From the NCBI GenBank assembly GCA_913030615.1, contig CAJWCW010000010.1, forward strand, positions 1 through 34,304: a stretch of 34,304 nucleotides of DNA. Reading direction: 5' to 3'. This document shows positions 26,339-34,304 of this stretch, one piece after another. Made by a program: the position numbers and the translations under genes. The notes under the pieces are model-generated. The model saw nothing but the letters and a program-made list of their open reading frames with translations. It was not told the origin of the DNA and made no database searches. This DNA is from an uncultured Gammaproteobacteria bacterium. Its GTDB lineage: Bacteria; Pseudomonadota; Gammaproteobacteria; Pseudomonadales; Azotimanducaceae. The stretch's first letter is position 1. The number at the start of each line of letters is the position of its first letter.

Positions 26339-27430
26339 CGTAATAATCCCCAGCTCAATCGAAGACTCAACCACATCGCGGATCGTATCCTCAACGGGTC
26401 GAATCGTCGCCCCGAGTATATCTTTGGCTTTTTTGCAGTCGTTCAGGACGTTGGACTCGATCGTAATCGCCTTTCCAGCACTAGTGACGGTGGCGGGCTC
26501 TCCCAAGTTGAACGATGGAAAATTTTCCTTAATCACCGCCGCAACCTCGGTTCCAAACCGAAGCGCAGAATGGCCGCCGCTTCCATGCATAACGTATCGA
26601 TTGCCACCGTGAGAGGCTTTGTGGTCGGCGGTCGATTCCGCGGCGAGGCGATGGGCCTTAACCAGATCCCTCACGTCGATAATGTTGTAATACATGTCGT
26701 ATTTAGATGGCCAGGAAGGCTCGAGCCCACCCGCGAGGCGTCCAATCTGTTCGATCCACTGGCCCACCTGCGCTTTAAACAAGATCGGTCCACAGATCAT
26801 GGCGGGATTCATTGTAATAGCGTCCCAACGTCCATCACTCGTATCAGCAGCAGCGTTTATAAAGAGCTCAGTGTCGACCTTGCTCTTGGCATAGGAATTT
26901 CTCGGATGGTCCCAGTGTTCCGGATTAACATCGTCGGAGGCCCAATCGGTTTCAGTCCACTCATAGCCCTTCGGAAGCGTTGCTCCCTTGGCGCCAGAAA
27001 CGGCCGCCATCGAACTGGTGTAAATCATCCGTTTCACGGATCCACTTCCATTAATTGCATCAATAACATTTTGAGTGCCAATCATGCCGCCATCATAAAC
27101 GTCCTGCGCTACATCCCCGCTCCCTCGCGGCTGAGATTTCCCGTCTGCCGAATTTCCGAGCACCGCGGCGACATGAAACACACCCGCACATCCTTTGAAT
27201 GCATCGTGGTACGAGCCTTGAGTGAACAAATCGCATCCATCAATAACATCGACATTAGTCAGTCGACTGAGATAATCCACGCTGTCCTCGCCGCGCCAGG
27301 AACTTCCGTCGCGGATACATGCCCTTACGTGGTAGCCGTGATGAACCAACTCGCGAACCATGTGTCCGCCCGTGAATCCTGAACAGCCCGTCACCGCTAC
27401 CGGCCCGTCTCGGGGGGATATTGAAGCCAT
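26321..27430 (-). CDS. NAD(P)-dependent epimerase/dehydratase (dihydroflavonol reductase-like)
   Basis: 369 residues of the extended SDR family. The cofactor loop TGCSGFTG is at 14-21, the active site has S139/S140, Y180 and K184 in 'SYAKSK', and 'TMNPAMICGP' is typical of the dihydroflavonol-4-reductase or hydroxysteroid-dehydrogenase branch. It probably reduces a ketone or aldehyde with NAD(P)H. ATG 27430 is favoured (AAGGGG seven bases upstream) over the in-frame GTG at 27433. It is the last gene of the unit TonB_C/TPR - PhyH - epimerase, after a 96-base gap, so it may act on the product of the PhyH oxygenase (inference). Confidence 0.92.
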   Translation of the reverse strand: MASISPRDGPVAVTGCSGFTGGHMVRELVHHGYHVRACIRDGSSWRGEDSVDYLSRLTNVDVIDGCDLFTQGSYHDAFKGCAGVFHVAAVLGNSADGKSQPRGSGDVAQDVYDGGMIGTQNVIDAINGSGSVKRMIYTSSMAAVSGAKGATLPKGYEWTETDWASDDVNPEHWDHPRNSYAKSKVDTELFINAAADTSDGRWDAITMNPAMICGPILFKAQVGQWIEQIGRLAGGLEPSWPSKYDMYYNIIDVRDLVKAHRLAAESTADHKASHGGNRYVMHGSGGHSALRFGTEVAAVIKENFPSFNLGEPATVTSAGKAITIESNVLNDCKKAKDILGATIRPVEDTIRDVVESSIELGIITPQLSS

Positions 27431-27526
27431 CACAAAGCCCCTTGAAAAAACCCATTAGATGTTGATCGCGTGCGCCACGCAAGCACGATCCTTCGAAGAC
27501 AACCTTAACGAATTATTACTGTTCGA

Positions 27527-28492
27527 TCAGTCGTTTCGGTCACCGAGACGCCAGCTGCGCCACATATCCTCACCGGCGAGCTCATCCGATCGAAAGAGCT
27601 TCGCGTCTTTAAACCACTCGTACTGATTGACGTCCTTGTGTTCTTCGTCCGTCAGAATCGGTTGATTCTGGGTGAAGTCAGCAAACAAAGCCCAGCGGAT
27701 GTCAGCACCAAGATGAATTCCAACAGAATGTACAGTGCGTCCGTGCCAAAACACGACACTGCCTTTTTCTGCAACGATTTCGTACGGTTCAATCGTTTCT
27801 GCTACGTCTTTCAAGGTATCTCGAAACGAGCTGAGCGGAGACCAGTTCGCCTCGTATCGGTGCGCTCGAAACATGCGTTTGTGGCTGCCCGGATAGACCG
27901 TAAAACCGCCATTACGAGGATTGACATCCTCCAGATATCCACAGGCATTCAACTGCTGGCATACCTGATCGGTGTGCGGACCGAGAAAGCGCACGTTGTC
28001 GTCCAACTCCTTGGCCGCGGATTCGCTCGGAAAAACGATGTATACCCCACGAACCCGCGTACTGACTCGTAAGTCGCGGCTTAGAATGGTCTCCGCGACT
28101 TCCCGAACGCGCGGATCGTTCGGCAAAAGCTCCAGTATGTAATTTTCGCTGCCGAGATCATGGAGTTTGACCACTCGACGCATGTGCTCAATCGGATGCC
28201 GCCCCTGAAATGGGCCATCGACGGGATGCGGAGGCATCTCAGCCCACTCGGGATCTTTCCAGGTCTGTTTATCCTCGCGAGAAAGTGTCCATGCCGAACC
28301 CGGTTTCACGGGCACCTCGGTGAGCAAATGTGTCCATATTCGGTCGAGTGCAGGCTCGAGTTTATCCGGGTCAAGAAGCGCTTTCTTGACAAGGAATCCG
28401 TACTCACGGAAGAAATCCAATTCGGCTTCCGACACCATTTCGCCCGGTACAGTGAGATCAGGCATTTCAAATACGACGCTTGGTCTTTGCAT
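27527..28492 (-). CDS. Phytanoyl-CoA dioxygenase (PhyH) family protein, second of three
   Basis: 321 residues. HxD is H173-T-D175 in 'GPHTDQVC', the distal His is H255 in 'GRTVHSVG', and R266 is the likely 2-oxoglutarate-binding Arg. 'NGGFTVYPGSHK' is a classical PhyH turn. The start ATG 28492 lies ten bases after the stop of the TonB_C/TPR gene, on the same strand, so co-transcription is likely. It is distant in sequence from the other two PhyH proteins in the window. The substrate is unknown. Confidence 0.9.
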   Translation of the reverse strand: MQRPSVVFEMPDLTVPGEMVSEAELDFFREYGFLVKKALLDPDKLEPALDRIWTHLLTEVPVKPGSAWTLSREDKQTWKDPEWAEMPPHPVDGPFQGRHPIEHMRRVVKLHDLGSENYILELLPNDPRVREVAETILSRDLRVSTRVRGVYIVFPSESAAKELDDNVRFLGPHTDQVCQQLNACGYLEDVNPRNGGFTVYPGSHKRMFRAHRYEANWSPLSSFRDTLKDVAETIEPYEIVAEKGSVVFWHGRTVHSVGIHLGADIRWALFADFTQNQPILTDEEHKDVNQYEWFKDAKLFRSDELAGEDMWRSWRLGDRND

Positions 28493-28502
28493 GCTGCTTA
28501 CA

Positions 28503-29999
28503 CTAGTTGATTAACGCCTTGCCACCCTGCTCAAGCACCTGCGCTTTAAGTAGCGACCAGTCGCCCATCCATAAGTCACGTGCCGGTGTTGGAAGCGATC
28601 CGTCGTAATCGATCGTCAAACCGCGTTCAATCGCGCTCAGCGCCCTCTCATAACGTCCCGACTGCCGATAGAGTTCAGCGAGGCTATACAACGCCACCGA
28701 CTCAAGCGCCGCTGGAATATTGTCACCCTGTGCAGCGACGACTTCGAAATAGTCTATCGCTTCCTGATTTTCACCCATACGTGCAGCCGCCTGCCCCAGT
28801 CGATCGTAGATTTGGGCACGGTCATGCGATCGATAACTGGGCCCATCGAAACCCCCATCGTAGATACGCTCACGTATTTCGAGTGATTCGTTGAGCAACT
28901 CGACGGCCTCGTCGAGTTTCCGTTCGTCAATAAGGATCTGCGAGTCAGCCAGCACTTGAGGCGTAAGATAAAACAGCTGGCGAATACGTCTCGTCGCTCT
29001 CGTGTCAGTATCTAACAACGTAGCGTCTGAATCGATTTTGGACCATTCGTCCCATGCAATTTGATATGCCTGAATCCACAATTCCCGTGGCCTGCGACCA
29101 TACTGTCTGCTTAATTGGATAGCTTGTGCAAGGCTCATGTGTGCCGTGCACCATTCCTTCGTCTGGATCGCAGCAATGCCAAGGTCTGCGTATGCGTTGT
29201 AGACAAGACCCGCGGAGCGGGGCGCTTGCGACGAGAGCACAGCGGCGAGCGCGTGCTTTCGTTCAACCACGCTCTGCGGCCAAAGTTCTTTTTCTGCGTA
29301 TAACGCACCGAGAAGACTTCCTGCTAAATATCGAAGTTTTCGCGCAGCAAGATCACCGCGAATGGGTTCATACAACGCCTGGCTCTGGCGAACCGATTCG
29401 ATAGCCTGGTCAAGAAGACCCATCTTCTCTTCTGTTTGGGCTCGGAGATACAGGTATCCGGCGCGATCCACTTCGCCCCTTGATCTCGCAATTCGGCGGT
29501 CCAGGTATCGAATGGCCTTCTCAAACTCACCTTGCACTTGCCAGTCGGCAACTTTCAATCGGACGTTATCACTCCGAAAGGACAGTGGATCGTGCGGCGT
29601 CATAAACCATTTAACGCGATCCCGCACGCCTATCGTCGAGATCGGACGTCCGGCCTTGGTCGCAGGAACAAAGCGATACTGATTCACCGATCCAAGCGCA
29701 GCTCGCTCGAAATCATCCCGCATACCGTCGCTATGCAAACTCAATGCCGACTCAATCACCGTTGCATCGGCGACTCCACCTTTTTCAGTGACGGTAAATT
29801 CCACCAAGACAAAACCCTCCGTGCCGCGCCTAAGCGCTTCACGCGGGTACCGAGGAGGATCTTTAAGTAGGGCGGAGTGAGGCCGATAGCTCGGTTCCTT
29901 GAGCGTGCTATCGAGCCGACATTCGGAAAAAAAAGACGCGTGCACGGGTATTGCAACAAGCGCAATGCCAACCAGGACGTTTGAACAAAGAACGTGCAT
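28503..29999 (-). CDS. TonB_C-TPR periplasmic protein with inverted domain order
   Basis: 498 residues. A signal peptide (1-21, VGIALVAIPVHA) is followed at once by a TonB C-terminal domain (about 51-133, beginning YPREALRRGTEG, with 'EFTVTEKGGV'), and then a long TPR-like helical array (about 145-495; 'GEFEKAIRYLDRRIAR', 'GLLDQAIESVRQSQALYE', 'GRYERALSAIERGL'). The domain order is the reverse of the protein at 16106-17230, and the TonB_C domains are recognisably alike. There is no proline-rich linker or true membrane anchor, so it is unlikely to be a classical TonB transducer. It is the first gene of the operon with PhyH and epimerase. Divergent from the third PhyH gene across 201 bases. Confidence 0.85.
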   Translation of the reverse strand: MHVLCSNVLVGIALVAIPVHASFFSECRLDSTLKEPSYRPHSALLKDPPRYPREALRRGTEGFVLVEFTVTEKGGVADATVIESALSLHSDGMRDDFERAALGSVNQYRFVPATKAGRPISTIGVRDRVKWFMTPHDPLSFRSDNVRLKVADWQVQGEFEKAIRYLDRRIARSRGEVDRAGYLYLRAQTEEKMGLLDQAIESVRQSQALYEPIRGDLAARKLRYLAGSLLGALYAEKELWPQSVVERKHALAAVLSSQAPRSAGLVYNAYADLGIAAIQTKEWCTAHMSLAQAIQLSRQYGRRPRELWIQAYQIAWDEWSKIDSDATLLDTDTRATRRIRQLFYLTPQVLADSQILIDERKLDEAVELLNESLEIRERIYDGGFDGPSYRSHDRAQIYDRLGQAAARMGENQEAIDYFEVVAAQGDNIPAALESVALYSLAELYRQSGRYERALSAIERGLTIDYDGSLPTPARDLWMGDWSLLKAQVLEQGGKALIN

Positions 30000-30078
30000 T
30001 CGGATGTTTTTCTATTCCTTGCGTATCCTAACGCATTCGTGGGGCTGGGCTGTATTCTAGGCGCAGGCCACACCACGC

Positions 30079-30130
30079 CCAATCGTTTGATTGGAAGTTG
30101 AGTCTGTGGAATACAATGTATGTATGTATT
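30079..30130. promoter_or_regulatory. Inverted repeats in the divergent intergenic region
   Basis: CCAATC 30079-30084 pairs with GATTGG 30089-30094 (four-base loop). AATACA 30110-30115 pairs with TGTATT 30125-30130 (loop of nine). The region lies between the divergent TonB_C/TPR and PhyH genes, where promoters and operators for both are expected. No protein for the sites is known. Confidence 0.25.
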
Positions 30131-30200
30131 CAGCCGGTAGAGCAGCGCCGACGGCTTCTTCTTTTCATGGCCTCGTCACCAAATTGAGAGAGATTCCCGC

Positions 30201-31157
30201 GTGTTGAAGCAGCAACAGAACACATCCGGCGATGATAAAGCCGCGTTGCAGGGGTTTGGTCGGATTACTGCAGATCCGCCTCCCACATTCAATCCAATTA
30301 GCGCGATGGAGGACGCAAACAGTTTCTTCACAACCAATGGATACGTTGTTTTAAGCGATTGCCTTAATCAAGCGGAAATAGACCACCTTAATGAGTTTTA
30401 CGATCGAACACAGAAAGAGCACCCGCACGCGTGGGGACTCAGAAAAACTCGTAAACCGCACCACCAGCAACAAGGTCTAATCTTTTCTCAACCCTTGCTC
30501 GATTATCCGGAGCTCGATCCCTATACGCGGCATCGGAGTTCATTCCCAGTCGTGGCTCGTATATTCGGTCGAGAAAGGCACGTGAGGTTTAGCGAATTCA
30601 ATTTTCGGGAAGCGCCGAACAATGCTGGAATTGGAGCAATGAACTTCCATCACGATGCGGCTTCTGCAGATCGATTTACCCGCAGCCCTTACATGCCCTG
30701 TGATTGGCTTTGTGCCATTCATTACTTAACGGACGTTGAACCGGGTACTCCCGCATTCTGTGTGGTTCCTAAAAGCAATACCTACAACACACTGCAAGAA
30801 GCCTTCGATGGGTTGGGCGACGACTACCTCGAAGTACCTATTTACGCGCCAGCTGGAACATGTATTTTGTATGACACCGCTATCTTTCATACCAGGCTTG
30901 ACGGAGATGGTATCCGGGCGCGTAGGACTTGGCATCAGTATTACGCGAGGGGAGGGTGGCTTCCTACCGAAACACGTTACGTCCGACCTCCAACACCAGT
31001 GCTAACAAATTGGAATCTTTTTCCTGAGCGCTTAGCACTACATCCTGATCCCAAGACGAGACTCTTCTTTTCACATTGGAACACTGCTCAATGTGAATGG
31101 GTCGCGTCAGGTTTTGACGATAAAATCCGAAAATCCATGCCAAGAGGAAATAAATAA
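30201..31157 (+). CDS. Phytanoyl-CoA dioxygenase (PhyH) family protein, third of three
   Basis: 318 residues. The HxD is H150-H151-D152 in 'MNFHHDAAS', the distal His is H230 in 'TAIFHTRLDG', and an Arg near 239-242 follows. The N-terminus 'FFTTNGYVVLSDCL' is typical of the family. The start is GTG 30201, with GAGAGAG upstream. It is followed by an AT-rich region with strong inverted repeats, and then by the CoA-transferase gene at 31355. The substrate is unknown. Confidence 0.87.
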   Translation: MLKQQQNTSGDDKAALQGFGRITADPPPTFNPISAMEDANSFFTTNGYVVLSDCLNQAEIDHLNEFYDRTQKEHPHAWGLRKTRKPHHQQQGLIFSQPLLDYPELDPYTRHRSSFPVVARIFGRERHVRFSEFNFREAPNNAGIGAMNFHHDAASADRFTRSPYMPCDWLCAIHYLTDVEPGTPAFCVVPKSNTYNTLQEAFDGLGDDYLEVPIYAPAGTCILYDTAIFHTRLDGDGIRARRTWHQYYARGGWLPTETRYVRPPTPVLTNWNLFPERLALHPDPKTRLFFSHWNTAQCEWVASGFDDKIRKSMPRGNK

Positions 31158-31183
31158 TTCATTATTTATCAATTAGATAAATA
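31152..31183. promoter_or_regulatory. Overlapping AT-only inverted repeats after PhyH gene
   Basis: AAATAAT 31152-31158 pairs with ATTATTT 31161-31167, and TATTTATC 31163-31170 pairs with GATAAATA 31176-31183 (loop of five). The stems share bases, so two alternative hairpins are possible. The block starts inside the stop region of the PhyH gene. It sits in an AT-rich stretch reaching about 31205. It may be a weak terminator or a regulator site for the downstream unit. Confidence 0.35.
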
Positions 31184-31354
31184 CATCTTCTAAATTATCT
31201 TATAGATCTCTCATCGACGGAAAGTCATCTGTCATAAAGTAGGGCAGCAAGATCCCTGATTGGATTTAACAAGACGAGCTATGCAAAAGGGAGTTAAGTA
31301 CATGCTCCTCAAACCATTTTGACTTAGGATTGTCCAAACCGAACGGAGACGCAT

Positions 31355-32572
31355 ATGGCAGCGCTTGATGGGATGAGAATCCTTGATATGACTCAATACG
31401 AGGCGGGTACATCCTGTACCCAGGCACTGGCATGGATGGGTGCCGATGTTGTCAAAATCGAAGCGCCCGAGTACGGGGATCCTGGACGTGGCGTTGGACG
31501 ATCGGAAAACAAGGATTACTCTGCCTATTTTTGCGCCTGGAACGCGAACAAACGGAGCGTTGCCCTTGATCTACGAACCGAACAAGGACGAGATTTATTA
31601 TTACAACTCGTTCCAAAATTCGATGTCTTTGTCGAGAACTACGGTCCCGGTGTCATTGAACGCCTGAAGATCGACTACGCATCCCTTCGCGATCTTCATC
31701 CAGGGCTTATATACGCTCGAATTAAAGGGTTCGGCACGACCGGCCCATATTCAGGCTTTCGCTGCATGGACATGGTGGCGCAAGCCGCGGCGGGTGCTTT
31801 TTCGATCACCGGTGAAGCCGATGGACCACCGATGATGCCCGGTCCGACGACCGGCGACTCCGGTACCGGCGTGCAGACAGCAATGGCTATCCTAGCGGCT
31901 TACATACAAAAAGAACGAACCGGACTCGGCCAAGAGATCGAAATCTCGATGCAAGAAGCGATGGTGTACTACGTCAGGACCCGAGCTTTCATAGGATCGG
32001 CCTGGGGTACGAGGGCAACGGGACGAAACGGTAACGCGGGAGGTCTTCCACCCGTCAACATATATGCCTGCAAACCTTTTGGACCCAACGATTATATCTA
32101 CCTTATGCCCGTGACCCAGGGACATTGGGACGAACTTTGCGCGGCAATGGACCGCGGCGATCTGCTAATTGATCCGCGCTTTGAAACCAATCAGGGGCGC
32201 GCGCAAAACGGTGCTGCCCTCTACGAGGAAATTAGTAACTGGACCGCCGAGCGTACAAAATACGAAGCAATGGAGACGATTGCGGGTGCGGGAGTTCCTT
32301 GCTCCGCCTGTTTGGATACCGGCGAATTGCATCATGACAAACACTTAACGTCGCGCGGTTTTGTTCACGAAATGGATCTACCGGTACACGGTAAAGTTCC
32401 CATGCTCGGGTTTGCTCCAAGGATGTCTGAGTCAACTGTCGACATGACACAACCACCGAGATTGGGTCAACATACCGACGAATTGTTAGCTGCAGAATTA
32501 GACTTGTCGGATGACATGCTTTCGAAACTCCGGAACGACGGCGTGATAGGGGACCCGGCACGTTTTTCGTGA
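31355..32572 (+). CDS. CaiB/BaiF family CoA-transferase (family III)
   Basis: 405 residues. The N-terminal 'LDGMRILDMTQYEAG' and 'WMGADVVKIEAPEYGDPGR' are typical, and the catalytic Asp is D139 in 'CMDMVAQAAAG' (aligned with Asp169 of formyl-CoA transferase). 'NKRSVALDL' and 'DVFVENYGPGVIERL' are further family motifs. It transfers CoA between a carboxylic acid and an acyl-CoA and so activates acids for CoA-linked degradation. ATG 31355 has GGAG six bases upstream. It overlaps the next gene by four bases (GTGA at 32569-32572). Confidence 0.95.
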   Translation: MAALDGMRILDMTQYEAGTSCTQALAWMGADVVKIEAPEYGDPGRGVGRSENKDYSAYFCAWNANKRSVALDLRTEQGRDLLLQLVPKFDVFVENYGPGVIERLKIDYASLRDLHPGLIYARIKGFGTTGPYSGFRCMDMVAQAAAGAFSITGEADGPPMMPGPTTGDSGTGVQTAMAILAAYIQKERTGLGQEIEISMQEAMVYYVRTRAFIGSAWGTRATGRNGNAGGLPPVNIYACKPFGPNDYIYLMPVTQGHWDELCAAMDRGDLLIDPRFETNQGRAQNGAALYEEISNWTAERTKYEAMETIAGAGVPCSACLDTGELHHDKHLTSRGFVHEMDLPVHGKVPMLGFAPRMSESTVDMTQPPRLGQHTDELLAAELDLSDDMLSKLRNDGVIGDPARFS

Positions 32573-33318
32573 GTCGATACGCATTTAATCTACTTCTCGG
32601 TTTTATATCCTCCGCACTCTTTACATCGGAGGTGTTCGCGTCCGTCGTCAATATTGAAGATCAACGTAACGACGAAACCCTAGGCGCGTCCATTACCGCC
32701 TCCGGCGGTATTGATGGGAGTAAAGGAACGACAAACCGACGCAATGTGAACGCTGATTTGCGTGTCGATTACAACAGCGCACGTTGGAAACGATTCTTTA
32801 TCGCCTCCGGAGCCTATCGAACAAAGAATGACGAAAGTTTCGTCGACCAACGCTTTTATCATTTGCGCGCGATGCGGGACATCAAGGGTGCAATCTCGGG
32901 AGAAGGCTTTTACCAACGAAGCGAAGACCCCTATCGCTTACTTAAACAACGTTCACTTGTGGGGATAGGAATCCGCATTGCACCGCAAGAAGACTGGCGC
33001 CTCGGCGCGTCTGTGATGCATGAATCACAAAGCTCCACCGCGCGAACGGAAGGAAAAGCGATACGAGCCAACCTCTATGCACACTTTCGTCGGGGCGTTG
33101 CTGAAAACATAGATTTTCTTGCTACGGCATATCTTCAGCCTCGATTAGATGGTTCGGTGAGCGACCATCTAGCAACTTTTCAATCGTCGCTTCAGTTCAC
33201 GGTGAATCAATGGCTCGTCATCAATGTTTCAATCGAATACGACCACGACGAAACGCCTCCCGAGACTGCAAGTCGAGACGAATTTAGTTGGGGCACTGAC
33301 TTTAGCCTGCGGTTCTAA
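32569..33318 (+). CDS. Predicted outer-membrane beta-barrel protein (DUF481-like)
   Basis: 249 residues. A signal peptide (about 1-24) is followed by alternating polar and aromatic strands ('ADLRVDYNSARWKRFFIASGAYRT', 'SLVGIGIRIAPQEDWRLGASVMHE') and a C-terminal aromatic residue (SLRF), as required for BAM-dependent outer-membrane insertion. The pattern resembles DUF481 proteins, but the family is inferred by eye. GTG 32569 overlaps the CoA-transferase stop, indicating translational coupling. The role could be a small porin or envelope protein for uptake of the acid that the CoA-transferase activates (inference). Confidence 0.75.
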   Translation: MSRYAFNLLLGFISSALFTSEVFASVVNIEDQRNDETLGASITASGGIDGSKGTTNRRNVNADLRVDYNSARWKRFFIASGAYRTKNDESFVDQRFYHLRAMRDIKGAISGEGFYQRSEDPYRLLKQRSLVGIGIRIAPQEDWRLGASVMHESQSSTARTEGKAIRANLYAHFRRGVAENIDFLATAYLQPRLDGSVSDHLATFQSSLQFTVNQWLVINVSIEYDHDETPPETASRDEFSWGTDFSLRF

Positions 33319-33444
33319 TCGTCCAGCTACATCCCATCGACGATCCGTTAAGCCAAATACGTTTTCGTGCAGATTCGGTTGCCTCTCGACGCTTTGTTTA
33401 CAATGCAGTAGCTAATCGACGTCATCCAGGGAGAACGTAAACAC

Positions 33445-34304
33445 ATGCAGGAACCGTTACGAATAGGAACCTTAGGAGCCGCGGGGATTACGCCTGCTGC
33501 CCTCATGGAGCCAGCTAAGGAAATCGATAGCGTCGTCGTTGCCGCTGTCGCAGCCAGGGATCGCAACCGCGCAGAGCAGTTCGCAGAGCGTCACCATATC
33601 CCATTGGTCTACGATCACTACGACAACGTCATCGCCGATGAATCGCTCGACGTGATCTATAACCCTTTACCCATAAGCCACCATCTCGAGTACACCGTCA
33701 AAGCGTTGCGTGCGGGCAAACACGTTCTTTGCGAAAAATCGTTTGCACTCAATGCACGCGAAGCCGAGGAAATGCACGCTGTTGCGCAAGACACAGGGCT
33801 CGTATTAATCGAAGCTTTCCACTATCGGTATCACCCAATTTTTCAACGAGCTCTAGAAATCGTTGAATCGGGAACGCTAGGCAAACTTGAACATATCGAC
33901 GCCCGATTCGTCGTCGGCACACCCAACGCCGAGAATATCCGCATGCATTACGACACCGGCGGGGGCGCTACGATGGATATGGGGTGTTATCCCATTTCAT
34001 GGCTACGCCATATCACAAGAGAGGAACCAAAGGTGGTTGCAGCGACAGCCAAAATCGGCAACCCCGATGTCGATCTTCGGTTAGAGGTAGATTACCAACT
34101 CCAGGATGGCCTGACGGCAACAACCGTAGGCTCAATGTGTGATTCGGGATTTGCTGCCGATATGGAGATTCGAGGTTCCGATGGACACATGCGGGTGGTC
34201 AATCCACTGGTCCCCCAACACGGTAACAAGATCGAGTTGACCGTGGGGACCGATTCGAGCGAGGAAGAATTCACCCGTCGATCGACCTACGCATTTCAGC
34301 TGGA
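33445..34304 (+). CDS. Gfo/Idh/MocA family oxidoreductase (3' truncated by window)
   Basis: At least 286 residues are visible before the right edge. The N-terminal Rossmann region ('RIGTLGAAGITPAALMEPA') and the conserved Lys of the family (in 'HVLCEKSFALN') are present, and 'TGGGATMDMGCYPISWLRH' is typical of glucose-fructose oxidoreductase and dimeric dihydrodiol dehydrogenase. It uses NAD(P) to oxidise a sugar or diol. The start ATG 33445 has AGGGAGA upstream with ten-base spacing. The end lies beyond 34304. A 126-base gap separates it from the barrel gene. Confidence 0.93.
   Translation, partial: MQEPLRIGTLGAAGITPAALMEPAKEIDSVVVAAVAARDRNRAEQFAERHHIPLVYDHYDNVIADESLDVIYNPLPISHHLEYTVKALRAGKHVLCEKSFALNAREAEEMHAVAQDTGLVLIEAFHYRYHPIFQRALEIVESGTLGKLEHIDARFVVGTPNAENIRMHYDTGGGATMDMGCYPISWLRHITREEPKVVAATAKIGNPDVDLRLEVDYQLQDGLTATTVGSMCDSGFAADMEIRGSDGHMRVVNPLVPQHGNKIELTVGTDSSEEEFTRRSTYAFQL

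Noticed and set aside
30125-30165. A tRNA D-arm-like stretch (CAGCCGGTAGAGCA)
   Set aside because: It resembles a D-arm, but no acceptor stem, anticodon arm or T-arm (GGTTCGA) surrounds it, so no tRNA is called.
31281-31322. 13-codon ORF (MQKGVKYMLLKPF) before the CoA-transferase gene
   Set aside because: A Shine-Dalgarno-like AAGGGAG precedes an internal ATG, but the peptide is too short and unmatched to support without conservation data.

Overview
The window looks like chromosomal DNA of a free-living, probably marine or otherwise aquatic, uncultured gammaproteobacterium. This rests on Gram-negative features (TonB C-terminal domains, a lipoprotein lipobox, a predicted outer-membrane barrel), AGGAG-type ribosome binding sites, base composition near 50% GC, and a gene set rich in oxidative catabolism. 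The genus cannot be named from the sequence. No rRNA, complete tRNA, insertion sequence, phage gene, CRISPR array, transposase or recognisable transcription factor was found, and no gene-free stretch exceeds about 220 bases.

Layout. 1-80 is the tail of an unrecognised plus-strand gene. 104-5143 is a minus-strand group: D-aminoacylase-type amidohydrolase, a secreted protein with a regulatory-like domain, a heme-c site and a propeller-like region, a SnoaL-like protein, and a secreted hypothetical. 5363-8867 is a plus-strand catabolic run: acyl-CoA dehydrogenase, an alpha/beta hydrolase with an Asp nucleophile (epoxide hydrolase or dehalogenase type), and cytochrome P450. 9066-18935 holds two TauD/TfdA dioxygenases, an Arg-rich secreted protein, a large 14-repeat RCC1-like surface protein, an LLM-class flavin oxidoreductase, an SDR, a TPR/TonB_C protein, a MAPEG protein and a PD-(D/E)XK nuclease.

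19022-26300 holds a phytanoyl-CoA dioxygenase (PhyH) family protein, a VOC protein, a GST-like protein, a small hypothetical, a sialidase-like lipoprotein with a CDCC motif, a GLG1-like Cys-rich protein, an esterase and an MscS channel. 26321-29999 is a minus-strand operon (TonB_C/TPR protein, PhyH protein, NAD-dependent epimerase/reductase). 30201-34304 carries a third PhyH protein, a CaiB/BaiF CoA-transferase overlapping an outer-membrane-like protein, and a Gfo/Idh/MocA dehydrogenase cut by the window end.

Taken together this is an accessory-metabolism region dominated by oxygen- and flavin-dependent enzymes. There are five Fe(II)/2-oxoglutarate-type oxygenases, one P450 and one LLM oxidoreductase, with SDR, epimerase, Gfo/Idh/MocA, acyl-CoA dehydrogenase and CoA-transferase functions that could carry oxidised products into CoA-linked degradation. 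MAPEG, GST-like and VOC proteins add possible glutathione or electrophile handling. Substrates cannot be read from sequence. The most unusual items are two periplasmic proteins with the same TonB_C and helical-repeat parts in opposite order, the 14 x 37-residue Cys-paired repeat protein ending in dockerin-like calcium motifs, the heme-c/propeller protein, and the CDCC sialidase-like lipoprotein beside a Cys-rich secreted partner.
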